From positions 27,226 to 91,225 of the forward strand of contig JAYMGJ010000540.1 of assembly GCA_037178675.1 (NCBI GenBank): a DNA stretch of 64,000 nt. The letters are read 5' to 3'. This document shows positions 22,346 to 32,896 of this stretch, one piece after another. Positions within the stretch are counted from its first letter, which is position 1. Each line of letters begins with the position of its first letter. The stretch is from Scleroderma bovista. Its lineage: Eukaryota > Basidiomycota > Agaricomycetes > Boletales > Sclerodermataceae. Position numbers and translations under genes: made by a program. Under the pieces are notes generated by a model that saw only the letters and a program-made list of their open reading frames with translations, was not told where the DNA came from and ran no database searches.

Positions 22346-22499
22346 GACTAGAGTAAACAACAAGCGACCAGAGTAACTGGATAAGGTCTGGAGTTGGACA
22401 TGATTGTAACATTCTTCATGTCCACTCATGGCAACTCTAGTATGTGTCCCTATTCAATCATAGCACAGTTATCATATTTTGTGACATAAGAACAGTTGA

Positions 22500-22815
22500 T
22501 TTAGGGTGCAGAAGGTTTACATTTAATCAATATTTAGATGTATTTGTGCTGGAAAAAGTCCCCATTTAACCCATATTTAGGTGTATTTGCACTGGGGGAA
22601 ATTTTCCATTGACCTCATATTTAGGTGTATTTGGTCTGGGAAAAGCCCCCATTTAACCCCCATTTAGGTCTATTTGTGCTGGGAAAAGTCTCTATTTGAC
22701 CCTAATTTAGGTGTATGTGTTGGGAAATGTTTTCATTTAATCCTTATTTAGGTCTATTTATCCTGGAAAAAGTGGCCAAATAAAGGTCTATTTACACTGG
22801 AGAAAGTTGTGCCTG
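22500..22815. repeat. ~43 bp tandem repeat, about six copies
   Basis: Units contain CATTTAACCC, ATTTAGGTGTATTTG and CTGGGAAAAGT in that order. Related single units occur at 20490-20690 in the same orientation, so this may be a subterminal repeat of a larger element. Confidence 0.7.
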
Positions 22816-23047
22816 GACCCCAGACACTCTGTTACATCATGTCACATAGGTATATTAGTCGTGGAGAAATGTATTTCTCCACCACAGTACAATAGTGCCC
22901 TGGTGAATCCCTGACTCGGGCGGTATAGGTGAGCCCATATTTCATCATACCAAGTAGCATAGATGGGCTAAGATTTGATCTGTCCAATGGAATATAGATG
23001 AGCCCATGTAAAATTGCATCATCCCATGAGTCAAGGGGGGGCTATGA

Positions 23048-23316
23048 TGTTGAAGTTGCACGTGCACCCGGCATAAACCATCAATGAAGTGCACACAAGA
23101 CTGCAACCCATTTTAGTGTAGACTTAGTAATAGTCCTCTTTAGAGTAGATGTTACATGTCACACATCACACATCACACTATTTGTTGTATATAAGCAGTG
23201 GACATTGCTTATATAAGAAAACAGCTCTTAACCAGCTACTGCTACCATCTCTGGTTGTGCACTCCACCCAACAGGTGAGTTGGAGTTCCTCTACATATAT
23301 AGGTATTGCTTCAACA
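23048..23316 (+). repeat. Solo LTR (TGTTGAAG family) with TSD TATGA
   Basis: 269 bp, second copy of the LTR at 8705-8992, flanked by exact TATGA at 23043-23047 and 23317-23321. Compared with the first copy it has lost several CpG sites (for example GTCGACGAAGTGCG against ATCAATGAAGTGCA). Confidence 0.92.
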
Positions 23317-23716
23317 TATGAATCAGTTGTGACCTGGAATATGGGTGGGCCAAAATATCACTGGAATGTAAATCAAAGCAGGGCCCATAATATCTAGCCC
23401 CATTGACATGGTTAGGCTGACATATGATGTTTCCCTCTAATGTGGATTGGCCCATAGATAACTGGCTGAGAGTGATGGATGGGCTGACAGAGTCTGGTAC
23501 ATGGGTATAAGGTGAGCCAAAGATGGCCGTGGCAGGAGAATGCAGCTGACAGAAGCTGCGGTGTTATAGTAAATACAAGTCCAGAAACATAATAAGCAAC
23601 CACACAGCAGCTGTAGCAACATGATAAGCATTATCATTTCTAAAATTCAACTCCATATGTATTTATTAATTCACATAGAAAGAGATGTCAATAGTGAAAT
23701 ACATATGTTCTATAAA
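23317..23716. other. Flank of the KDZ relic, no gene
   Basis: Has loosely repeated phrases such as GGTGGGCCAAAATATCAC and AAGCAGGGCCCATAATATC, reminiscent of the GGCC-containing subrepeats in the KDZ ends at 47667-48400, but too diverged for me to call a terminal repeat. Confidence 0.35.
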
Positions 23717-23732
23717 CTCCTCTGCACTTTAC

Positions 23733-24338
23733 GGGGGTCGGGTGGTCTAGCGGTTACCCCAGCTGCCTTCGTGCAGTGAGTTGCTTGTTCAACTCCCCCC
23801 CAAGCCCATTTTTACTGCTACTTGCCGTCATGGGAATCACAATGACGTCACAACCAAGGGTGAACTGGAGGGCCCTACGAGATTAGTGTGGGCAATGGAT
23901 GGGATAATGGGAGCTATATGCCAAGTTTAGCGATGGGACCAGTCCTCAAAGTTGGCCATGGGAGTTAGGAGGGGTCACCCCGACCAGGCGCGAACCTGGA
24001 TTAAAATACTAGCCAAAAACTAACTTACCAGCCACCACCAGCACCTCCACCTAAGTGAGCCGTCCGAGAATAGTATTCACACCTCTCTGGCCAGTCGGAA
24101 CAGGCGGGTGGGACAAACCTCTAATGGTGGTCAGGGAGCCTTTAATGGGCAGTTACCTAATTGGTTTGGTGACTAGGGTTAACCCAGTAGCAGGGGGTTA
24201 CAAGTGCGAGTGAGGTGTTTCTAGGGCTTCATGGACACAGGTGGAAATTAGATAATCTCACTCCAACCAGCTGTGTCTTACTCAGATTTTCTCTGTTGTT
24301 GCTTACACGGGATATAAATAAAGATGTTCTCTCTCTCT
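23733..24338 (+). repeat. tRNA-headed SINE, 606 bp, with 16 bp TSD
   Basis: The head GGGGGTCGGGTGGTCTAGCG has a tRNA A box and a B box at TTGTTCAACTCCC. A ~500 bp body follows and the tail is a (CT)n run after GGGATATAAATAAAGATG. The identical CTCCTCTGCACTTTAC lies at 23717-23732 and 24339-24354; the exact edge is ambiguous by a few bases because the tail is CT-rich. The insertion lies just 3' of the TET/JBP relic. Confidence 0.85.
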
Positions 24339-24354
24339 CTCCTCTGCACTTTAC

Positions 24355-25379
24355 AGTATGGTAGGCCTCAGCAACCTCTCCACACTATCAATCCTCATCC
24401 AATCTGCACACCTTGGAACATTTGCCCAATGGTGAATGTTATCCCTCATATAGTAGGTCAAACAGTACCAGTTTCCTTCTACAGCATTTACCCTGTGCCT
24501 AAGAAGCCTCCTGAAGAATGTGATTGTGGTACCAGGCTTGTACACCAGCTCAATGCCAAGGGTAGGGATGATCATGATACAGTCAGTGTATTCACTCACA
24601 TTTACTATAATATCATACCAACTGGCACAGGATTGGGGATCAGGTGGAGGGGGGTGCACCAGTTTGCAATAACTGAAATATTGGTAAACATGTCATTTGC
24701 GGAAGACCAATCTTCCAATAAACTAATTCCTCACATACCATCCTCATACAGCTGTGGATGCATGATTGATAATGCACCCAATATAATAAAGGTCAGCTGC
24801 ATTATATCTTGCAACCACTGGAAACCTGCAGCCATATTGAGGTCCACAGAAATGGAAGTGTTTTCATGCTGAATATGATATTATCAATTAATTCATGGCA
24901 GGAATGGTAAGCACCCACATAATGACCCATTCAATGTCTTGCAGGAGAAAGCTCCAAACAACTGGTCACATGGGTCTGTTCTGGATGAAAGTACTGCAGG
25001 TCATTGCGCCATGTCTGGCCAGTTATACTGGCGGACAGTTGTGTATGGAGTGAACTTAATGCCTGCAGAATATTTGTCTACAGGTATTATAGAAGATTAT
25101 GAACAGAAGACATATTGAATCAACCTGTGTTGGGCATGCCAAGCCACCAGGGAGATACCACAAAGCTACAGTTCCTCCCTCCCCCAAAATCACTGCTGGT
25201 TCATCAATTAGACTTGAAATAGTAGCAGGGAACTTGTTAAGGAAGCTTTGCTCCCTATCCACGGTGGTCCCAGGCTCCATGGATGCCAATGATTCAGCAA
25301 GCCAGATGAGGTCAACACCACAGTCAACTGGACAAAGATGAGTACTTGAGGAAAGGGGCATGGAGGAGGCATACTGCAA
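24355..25379 (-). pseudogene. TET/JBP-family dioxygenase relic (older KDZ copy)
   Basis: Minus-strand homologue of the intact gene at 48598-49945. Matching blocks: VDLIWLAESLASMEPG and PAVILGEGGTVALWYLPGGL (exon near 25320-25150); ITGQTWRNDLQYFHPEQ (about 25040-24990); and the C-terminal half SWYDIIVNVSEYTDC, IPTLGIELVYKPGTTITFF, RLLRHRV, WYCLTYYMRDNIHHW. At the metal-binding HxD motif the DNA reads CTC CAC C-TG ATC where the intact copy has CTT CAC CGT/GAT-type codons. One base is missing, so the frame shifts exactly between His and Asp. It is therefore inactive. Confidence 0.8.
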
Positions 25380-26500
25380 TAATTATATGTGGTGACCAAA
25401 GTGGCTACCATCTGGTGCATCCCAATGGAAAGGTCGACTGGGAGGTTAAGGGGAATTTGAGGTGCCGCAGTTTCAGAGTCAGGGAAGCCAAGGAACAGAA
25501 ATGGCATCACATATAACCAGAAACTTGATGAGATAGCTGGTAGTTGGTTGGGTAAGACATAGGAGCAGCAATGAAGGGGAGAGAGATGAGTCCCAAGCAA
25601 AGCCAGGATACTGAAGAACATTTATATTGAGACCATGGGTAGGTGGTGGCAGGGTGGTGGCTATGGATAATCAACAAAATTCAAACCAATAAATAAATTA
25701 TATAGGAAAAATAAAGACAAGGAATAAAATTTACAATGTTGGGATGGTGCCAATACAAATACATTTATATCAAGTCAGAGATCAGCTGCGGGTGGAACCC
25801 ACATTGGTGAGCATTGTGTGGTAAAACCTGCAATTACTCTAAAAGGAGAAATTTGACAAATCAATAGAATTTGAAATGTCACCAAAATTACCCTGTTAGT
25901 ATGAAGTCCACGGGAAAGGTGTTCTGCGCAGAGTGTTGCCCAGCCACAGTGGCCAATTGGAACATAGTGATGGGTCAGTTTACAACATCAATTCCTTATC
26001 CCACATGTACTAGATGGATAATACCATAAAGAAGAGAGGGTAACACAACCCTTGGAATAATTCTTATCGTGTAGGGTTACCCATGTGTTACCCCCAGGTT
26101 AATACGCCAGGGACATCAGATGATTTTAGGCATGTCAGAGATTGCCAAAATGGATCACCAATTGAAAATAAAACAAGGGAACAATAAGGTGTCAATTTCC
26201 TGACAAAGTCTGTTTTATATTTGGCTATCTAGTGAACTAAATATATAGCAACCGCAGTTGTATTTCACCTTGGTGAGACTAGAAATCTAATTGAAATTCA
26301 ATCATTCACTGATATGCTAATCAAATATATGTGGAACAAAAGGGATGTAGCAATTATATACCCATATGACCACCTGGTGATATTCAACAATGCCACCTGG
26401 GTGGGTGGTCATTGTGTCATAAACAATGGTAGGCCATATATGGGAATGTTGGTGGATAAATTATAAATAACCACCTTTATAATATCTGCCTTTATTCCCA
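25380..26500. other. Interior of the KDZ relic, no clear gene
   Basis: Between the relic TET/JBP gene and the relic of the short cargo gene, which are divergently arranged. No transposase motif was found here. It probably holds their 5' regions and decayed sequence. Confidence 0.4.
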
Positions 26501-26549
26501 TCCTACACCCATGGATTCCTCCATTATTCAGGCATGCACACTATCTGTG

Positions 26550-27305
26550 ACTTTGCAATATGCAGGTATCAGATTCTGTTGGTTTGTCCATGCTTTGCAG
26601 CAGACAGGGGAAGATTCGCTATGGGAGAAGATTGATTGGCATAGCCATGTACTGGCAGAAGTGGTGTGATCCTGGATTACCCATCACATCAAATAGGCTG
26701 ACCAATCTTGCAGGCAATTCTGGAGCGATTACTTGGCGTATGTAACAAGCATGGGCTGGTGATGCAGGTTCCTGCAGTTGCAGCCCAAGTGATGGAATGG
26801 GTTTCTGTTGGGGACCCTGATGCACCAACTTTGATGGGCCAGATCAAAACCATTGATGTCTTCAAGGTTTATCCCGTGGAAGCCAGAGTCTAAAGTATAT
26901 GGACCACACCTGGGGTGTGGTGGGTATGGAGTGTCCCCTACAATGTTGTACCGTGGACAATACTCCGCCAGCTGGTCACAGAGGCACAGCAATTCTGCAG
27001 ACCCAGTTGAGTTCACAGGGTTATGCCAACAAATTTCTAATCAACATTCTTTGCAACCTGGGGATTATGGAATTCCAACCCTATTCAATGTCCAGGAAAC
27101 CCCAGGCATGAGGATCGAAGATATCAAATTACACATGCAGCATCTCTTGAAAGAAGTCAATGAGAAGATCTTCCATCAAAATACACTATTACATCATCTC
27201 ATCAACTGCATGACCATAGTGGAATATCTAACTGATTCTCCTGATGAGCTGGAGGAGAAGTGGGCGGTGTCCGCAGATAAACTTTGGAGGGGAAAGGACA
27301 ATTGA
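26550..27305 (+). pseudogene. Relic homologue of the short KDZ cargo gene
   Basis: Exons match the gene at 50841-51611: LERLLGVCNKHGLVMQVPAV (compare LERLLSACSAYGLIMQVPYI), a middle block, then GIPTLFNVQETPGMRIEDIK and a helical C-terminus ending DKLWRGKDN at 27305. The function is unknown; no catalytic motif is seen. Its recurrence beside TET/JBP in two KDZ copies is the useful fact. Confidence 0.65.
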
Positions 27306-27481
27306 ATGGTGTTTCATAATTGCATGTAAATTGTAGAACTAGTAATTCCCATGTATGGCACTGGTGAAAGCCCCAGCCTTGGGGAATATCCATAAAACAA
27401 GACCTATTAGGTGGATACATTTGTAGAAGAATATGAATATGGACCTAATAGGTCCCCAAGGGGGTTGACTGAAGTGAGCAT

Positions 27482-27786
27482 TGTTAGATAAGTTAATTTA
27501 TAGTGGTAGTGGAAAACTTACCATTAGTTCTGGCACTAACATTTGTGGTGTAGTCAAAGGACCTATTACTATTGTTAGACCAGTGAATTTGTAGTGATAC
27601 TAGGAAACTTACCATTAGCTCCAGCACTAGCATTTGTTGTGTAGTGAAATAACCTATTAGTACAGTTGTTAGACTAGTCAATAGATAGTTGTAGTAGCAA
27701 ACTTACCATTAACTCCAGCACTAACATTTGTTGTGTTGAGCCCACTCCTACATAGTAGGAAAAGGCATTTATTTGGGCCAGTTTGC
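27482..27786. repeat. ~90 bp subrepeats, left outer arm
   Basis: Three imperfect units containing ACTTACCATTAGCTCCAGCACTA-like sequence and GTTAGAC. They are the inverted counterpart of four or five units at 35745-36150. Confidence 0.8.
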
Positions 27787-27794
27787 CACATTGC

Positions 27795-28916
27795 TGTCAA
27801 GTCTGGGTCTACTCTGGTAGGGGGTCTGGTCAAGTCCAGATGAAAATAGAGAAGGTCAGAGGTTTTGGCAGAGATTTGCCTGGGCCAGAGTTGCAACTGA
27901 TTGGATTCAACAACAAGGACAACAAGCATTGATCCCTTGCATAGGTTCTGGTCAGACAGAGATGGAGATGGAGATGGACAAAGATCAGCAGTAGTAACTT
28001 TGATGATTTCAGACTGAGGTATACAGGATAAACTACAAGGTACTTATACTAAGTGAGAACTAGGGACAAGTATATATGGTGACAAGTAAACAGCCTAATG
28101 GGTGGACAAGGAACAACTGGAGTAAGGACTAGATCAGGTCCGGTGAAAATGATACAAGGTATATGATATATTGAGTTCACAGAGAACTCATGTCAAGGCA
28201 GGGTACATGGCAAGGTGTGGTAAAGAGTGAATAGAATATAGACCAAGGGTCATACTTAGCAGAAGGTTATCTGTGCAACTGTTATGACCATGTCCAACTC
28301 CAGGTCTTATCTGGTCACTCCAGTCACATTGCAGCACTCTAGTCCAACTCTGGTCACTCATCACTTACTCTGGTCATGGTCATGCAGATAACCTTTTGTT
28401 AAGTATGACCCTTGGTCTATACTCCATTCACTCATTACCACACCTCACTGTCTGCCTTGCCTTGATGTGAGTTCTCCATGAACTTGTTATATCCTATACC
28501 TTGTATTTTCACCAGACCAATCCTAGTCCTAACTCTGGTCATTCCTTGTCTGCCATTAGGCTGTTTACTTGTCACCATATGTACTTGACCCTAATTTCTT
28601 CTTTGTATAAGTACCAGTCTGAAATCATCTAAGTCACTACTCCTGTCCCTCTGTCTGTCTCTGTCTCCATCTCTGTCTGACTGAAACCTATGCAAGGGAT
28701 CAACACTTGTTGTCCTTGTTGTTGAATCCAATTGGTTGCAACTCCAGCCTGGGCTAACCTCTGCCCAAACATCTGACCTCCCTTCTTGTCTACTTTTGTC
28801 TGGACTTGACTGGACCCCCCTACTGGAGTAAGTGATGAGCAACTGGAGTTGAGCTATAGAGCTGCAATGTGATCAGAGTGACTGGATGAGACCTGGAGTT
28901 GGACATGGTCATAACA
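27795..28916 (-). repeat. Solo LTR (TGTTATGACC family) split by an inverted copy of itself
   Basis: Minus-orientation LTR in two pieces, 27795-28279 and 28831-28916, related to the 613 bp LTR at 31033. It sits between ATTGC (27790) and GTTGT (28917), a degenerate 5 bp duplication. Sequence on both sides is continuous with the right arm around 35725 once the LTR is removed. Confidence 0.8.
28280..28830 (+). repeat. Inner LTR copy, plus orientation
   Basis: Begins TGTTATGACCATGTCC and runs to GGAGTA, just short of the family's GACTTGACA end. It makes a near-palindrome with the surrounding minus LTR: for example, ACCTTGTATTTTCACCAGACC here pairs with GGTCCGGTGAAAATGATACAAGG near 28140. Confidence 0.8.
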
Positions 28917-29540
28917 GTTGTGCAAGAGGCATGACAAACAGTGTCCACAATATCACATTTTTGGCATTTTTGGGCATTACTACACTTTTTACTACACTTT
29001 TTCTACACTTTTTTCTACACTTTTACTATACTTTTTACTACACTTTCACTACACTTTTTGATACACTTTTACTACACTTTTACTATGCATTTTTGGTACA
29101 CTTTTACTACACATTTTCCATACCTTTTGATGACACTTCTCCCAATGCTGGTTCTAAAAGTGTATCAAAGACATATAGTAAAGATTTACCCACAAATGTA
29201 GTAAAAGTGTACCAAAAAGTATAGTAAAAGTGTAATAAAAGTGGACCAAAAATGTATAGCAAAATTGTACTAAAAAGTGTATTAAAAATGTGTGGTAAAA
29301 GTGTATCAAAAAGTGTAGTAAAAAGTGTACCAAAAATATGTAGTGAAAGTGTAGTAAAAGTGGAGGACATTAGGTTAAGAAGTGCAATCATGACTAGTTT
29401 AAGTACTGTAGTCATGACTGGTTTAAGAAGTGTAGTAATGATTAGGTTTGGAAGCATAGTCATTGCTAGGTTTAGTACTGCAGTCATGATTAGGTTAAGT
29501 AACATAGTAAATGTGTATTGTCATTTATATAATATATGGT
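28917..29540. repeat. Left inner arm: ~20 bp tandem repeats in both orientations
   Basis: 28917-28972 (TGCAAGAGGCATGACAAACA, GTGTCCACAATATC) is the inverted partner of 35680-35735. Then TACACTTTTACTACACTTT units (28970-29110) are followed by the reverse-oriented AGTAAAAGTGTACCAAAAA units (29180-29370), forming a large hairpin. It ends with short CATGACTGGTTTAAG-type units to 29510. Confidence 0.75.
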
Positions 29541-30100
29541 GATAAATCTACCATAGTGTCCCATGCACATAAATACTACCAGGTTTTAATCTATAGCATC
29601 TATGGTATTACTAGTTTTTTCTGATGCAGAGTTAGACCATGAATTTGTCTAGAGAAAGACAGGGGTTAGTCATAAGGTGGAGATGGATGCAGTGACCAGA
29701 GTTGAGCTGAAGTGCAGCTATGAGGCTGGTGATGGCCAGACTACATGGCAAGGAAAAGTGTGTGTCCACAGGTCAAACATAGATAGATACATGTAGGGTA
29801 TTGTAGACCTGAAATGTGGGTTAAAAAAGGCGAGAGGAATGTGGGATGTAACTATGATTTGGACAATGGGTGTGAATTCTTGCAACCAGTGTTTCTAACT
29901 AAATTGTACTAGGGCAGTAAGGTACACCAACTATCCGAGTCAGTGTCATTGAACCTGGGTTCAAAATGGTGGCCAACTTTTCGATAACCCTAGGTTATCC
30001 CTGGTGTACAGCACAGCTAGTTGCCGAAATTGTAATTTTTATGTCACAGCATGTCACACTTCACATTGGATGCCTGCAGAAAAAATAGTCTGAAAAAAAA
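29541..30100. other. Non-coding interior
   Basis: No gene recognised. It includes a fragment around 29675-29725 resembling part of the 1253 bp gypsy LTR (GGAGATGGATGCAGTGACC). Confidence 0.4.
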
Positions 30101-30180
30101 GTACACAGGAAGAATTGAACACAAGGCACAGATCAATTCCATTACATTACAGCAACATTAACCACTAGGCCACTGGACCA
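30101..30180 (-). repeat. tRNA-like SINE head with T-run
   Basis: Minus strand: A box around GTGGCCTAGTGGTTAATG, B box around GTGTTCAATTCTTCC, then TTTTTTTT, which would stop RNA polymerase III. It abuts the 3' end of the LINE ORF1 reading and contributes its last few codons. Confidence 0.5.
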
Positions 30181-30185
30181 CTGAT

Positions 30186-32488
30186 ATCAATGTCAACCCG
30201 GATCTTGTCTGGATTATGGGTGTGTGTTGGCTGAGGGGGAGCGTGGCATGGGTCCAGGGTTCGTCAGTCAGGAAGTAGGGGATAGCATTTTCCAGGATCT
30301 TGGCGTTCAGTTTGTCAAGTCTCTTTATGTAGTTGGGGCAGCCTCTGTCTGAACTGCTGTGCGAGGTGGACTTGCAGTTTACGCAGTAGTTTGTCTGGTA
30401 TGTGTTGCAGATGTGTGCACAGTGGGGACCTCTGCACACTCCGCATGTGTCCTTTTCTTCCTTGCAGTCCTTTGAGAAGTGTCCCCATCTTTGGCATTTG
30501 AGGCAATGCATGGGCTCCTTTTTGTCCTTGTGGGTGCGTAGCTTGGAGTGGTTGAGGTAGAGTCCAACACCGATAAGTTTGTTCACAGCTTGTAGGGAGG
30601 TCAATGAGAGGAGGGCATGGGCTATGTGTTGTTTGAAGCTGCATTGGGATGGATCTTTGATCCACTTGATGCTGCTGACCAAGTCTTTGGGGAGTCCATT
30701 CTCTTGTTCGATTTTCTGTTGGATATCTGGGTCTGAAAGGTCAGTGATGACTGGGACGAAGGGGACTACTACATTGGATAATCTGTCTTTGATCTGGGCT
30801 TTCCCATCTAGTTTCCTCAAGAAGTTAGCTTTCCTGAGTGGGTCCTTTATCCATTTGACTGCCTCGGCACTAGGGAATTCAATTACCAGTCCTCCATTCC
30901 TGAGTTTGGTTAGGGCTTTGATCTTGAGAGAGGGGGCAGAGTTGTCTTCTAGGGGAGTGAGCACTTGTTGGAGGAATGTGATCACTTCGTTTCTTGGGGA
31001 GTCTTCTTTGATGTTGGGGTGGTCCGGGTTGATGTCAAGTCCGGGTCTACTCCGATAGGGGGTCCAGTCAAGTCCGGATGGAAACGGACGAAGGAGAAGG
31101 GCAGAGGCTGGACAAGGGGTTTAGTCCAGCCGGAGTTGGGACCAATTGGATTCAATGACAAGAGGATCGAGCATTGATCCCTTGCATAGGTTCCGGTCAG
31201 GTGGAGATGGAGACGGAGACAGACAGAGTACGGGAGTAGAGACTAAGTTGATTTCAGACTAAGGTATACAGGATGGAGTACAGGATACTTATACTATGGA
31301 GAACTAGGGTCAAGTATTTACGGTGACAAGTAAACATCCTAAAGGGCAGATAAGGAACAATCGGAGTTGGGACTAGGTCAGGTCTGATGAAAATAAGCAA
31401 GGTCCGGAGAAAATACTACAAGTTAGAAGATATAAACGGAACACGGAGAACTCACGGTCCTACAGGGTTGATGGGGAGGTGAAGTAACAACTGGATAGAG
31501 ATTAATGCAAAGGGGTTGCACTTAACGGAAGAGTATGTGTGCATCCAGGACCGGAGTGATGCGCAGAGGTCTGGAGTTGGACTGTAGTGCTGCGATGCAA
31601 CCGGAGTAACCAGATAAGAGTCCGGAGTTGGACATGGTCCTGACATTTGACGTCTACCAGTAGTTGTCTTTCTTTTATCACGGCATTTCCTCTTGTGTAG
31701 TCAGTGAAGGGGTATTTGTGGGGCATCTGTCTGTTGTCTGTTGGAAGAGGAGAAGGGTCCGATAGGAGGATCTCTTGGTATGAGGTGGCAGGAATGGGGG
31801 CTGAGTGGGCTGTGGGGGCTTGTTGCCGGGGTATTTCTTCGAGTTTGGCCAGGATCTGGGGGGAGAGTGTTACCAGTTCTTCTACAGATTCATTGATTAC
31901 CTGGGCTGTGGTTTGTAGGTCGTTACTTGCTTCATCAACTACTCTTGTTAGCATGTCAGCCATCTCCTTATTAGTTTGTGTGGTGTCTTGGATTTCTTGT
32001 ATTGCTTCTTTCAGGCAGAGGACCTGGTTCTCGAGATTGGATAGTTGCATTGCATCCCAGTTGGGAGAGTGGGTGGTTGGGGGGGGTGGTGGTGGTGGTG
32101 GCATGGCCTCGAGGATGATTGCTACTGTCTGTAATGCTTCTGCTGTGATGGCCAAGACTCCTGGGGCTGTGAAGGCTAAATTGGGTAACACTAGGCTTAG
32201 CGAGGAGTGGTTGGGGTCCTTGTTGTGTGTAATCAGTAGGTGTTCAGCTAGGAATCTCAGTGCTTGTTCCTTGGTGTTCATGGACATGGAGAATTTGGGG
32301 GAGCTGATTAGATCCTCCTTGGTTCTGCCTGTTGTGAGTCTGTCATATGCTGCTGTTTGGTGTCTGGTGTAGACCGTCGTTCTTGGTGGGGGGGTCTGAG
32401 TGGGGGGGGCTGAAACCGTTGGGACATTTGTTGGTGGGGCCAATGTTATGTTTGGCAGTTCATTGTCTGCTGCTAGTGGAGGAGACAT
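30186..32488 (-). pseudogene. Tad-like LINE ORF1 (zinc-knuckle protein), split by a solo LTR
   Basis: Two minus-strand frames join across an LTR. The N-terminal part (32488-31646) has a Pro/Thr-rich start, SSPKFSMSMNTKEQALRFL, a Pro run and a helical region. The C-terminal part (31032-30186) has VIEFPSAEAVKWI, KCQRWGHFSKDC (CCHC), C..CRGPHC and YCVNCKSTSHSSSDRGCPNY (further knuckles), then ENAIPYFLTDEPWT. This is the ORF1 layout of fungal Tad-clade LINEs, an RNA-binding protein needed for retrotransposition. No ORF2 (endonuclease/RT) is present: the sequence ends in the tRNA-like unit. Confidence 0.82.
31033..31645 (-). repeat. Solo LTR (TGTCAGGACC family), 613 bp
   Basis: Minus orientation, TGTCAGGACCATGTCC...GGACTTGACA. 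The flanks are GTTGA (31028-31032) and TTTGA (31646-31650), a 5 bp duplication with one mismatch. It interrupts LINE ORF1 between codons reading LLVDV and NPDHP. Confidence 0.9.
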
Positions 32489-32896
32489 GTTACTGGTGTA
32501 CTGGGCAAGTCTACAGAGGAGGAAGAACAGGGTGATATTATGCTGCTTAATGTTGTAGTGTGTATGATGGGCTCCACAACAGATGGGGCGATGAGTTTCG
32601 AACTTGCTTGTTTGAGGTCCTAGTCAGGGTGCCACATGGAGCAAAGTCAAGAAGCGATTGAAGTGGGACTTTTGGTGAGTTAGATTGCAGTGATGGTGGT
32701 AGTGGTCTTGTCAATGTGATGTCCTATGGGGACTGTGGCTCTTGGTCTGACAGTAGCTGGAAGTTGCTGTTGATACCTGGGGTATTCGTGCCTATGTGAG
32801 GTGTAGATGTTTCAGCTATGAAACAACCTCTGCCATCTCTTTCTGGTAAGTGTCTGCAGGACAGGTTCACTGCTTCCTGGTGGTTTTGTTTGACTA
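32489..32896. other. Upstream of LINE ORF1
   Basis: Presumed 5' UTR of the LINE and flanking DNA. No convincing coding motif. A solo LTR begins at 32897. Confidence 0.4.

Noticed and set aside
31704..32372. 222-codon plus-strand open frame
   Set aside because: It lies antisense to the LINE ORF1, whose minus-strand frame has the family motifs and composition.
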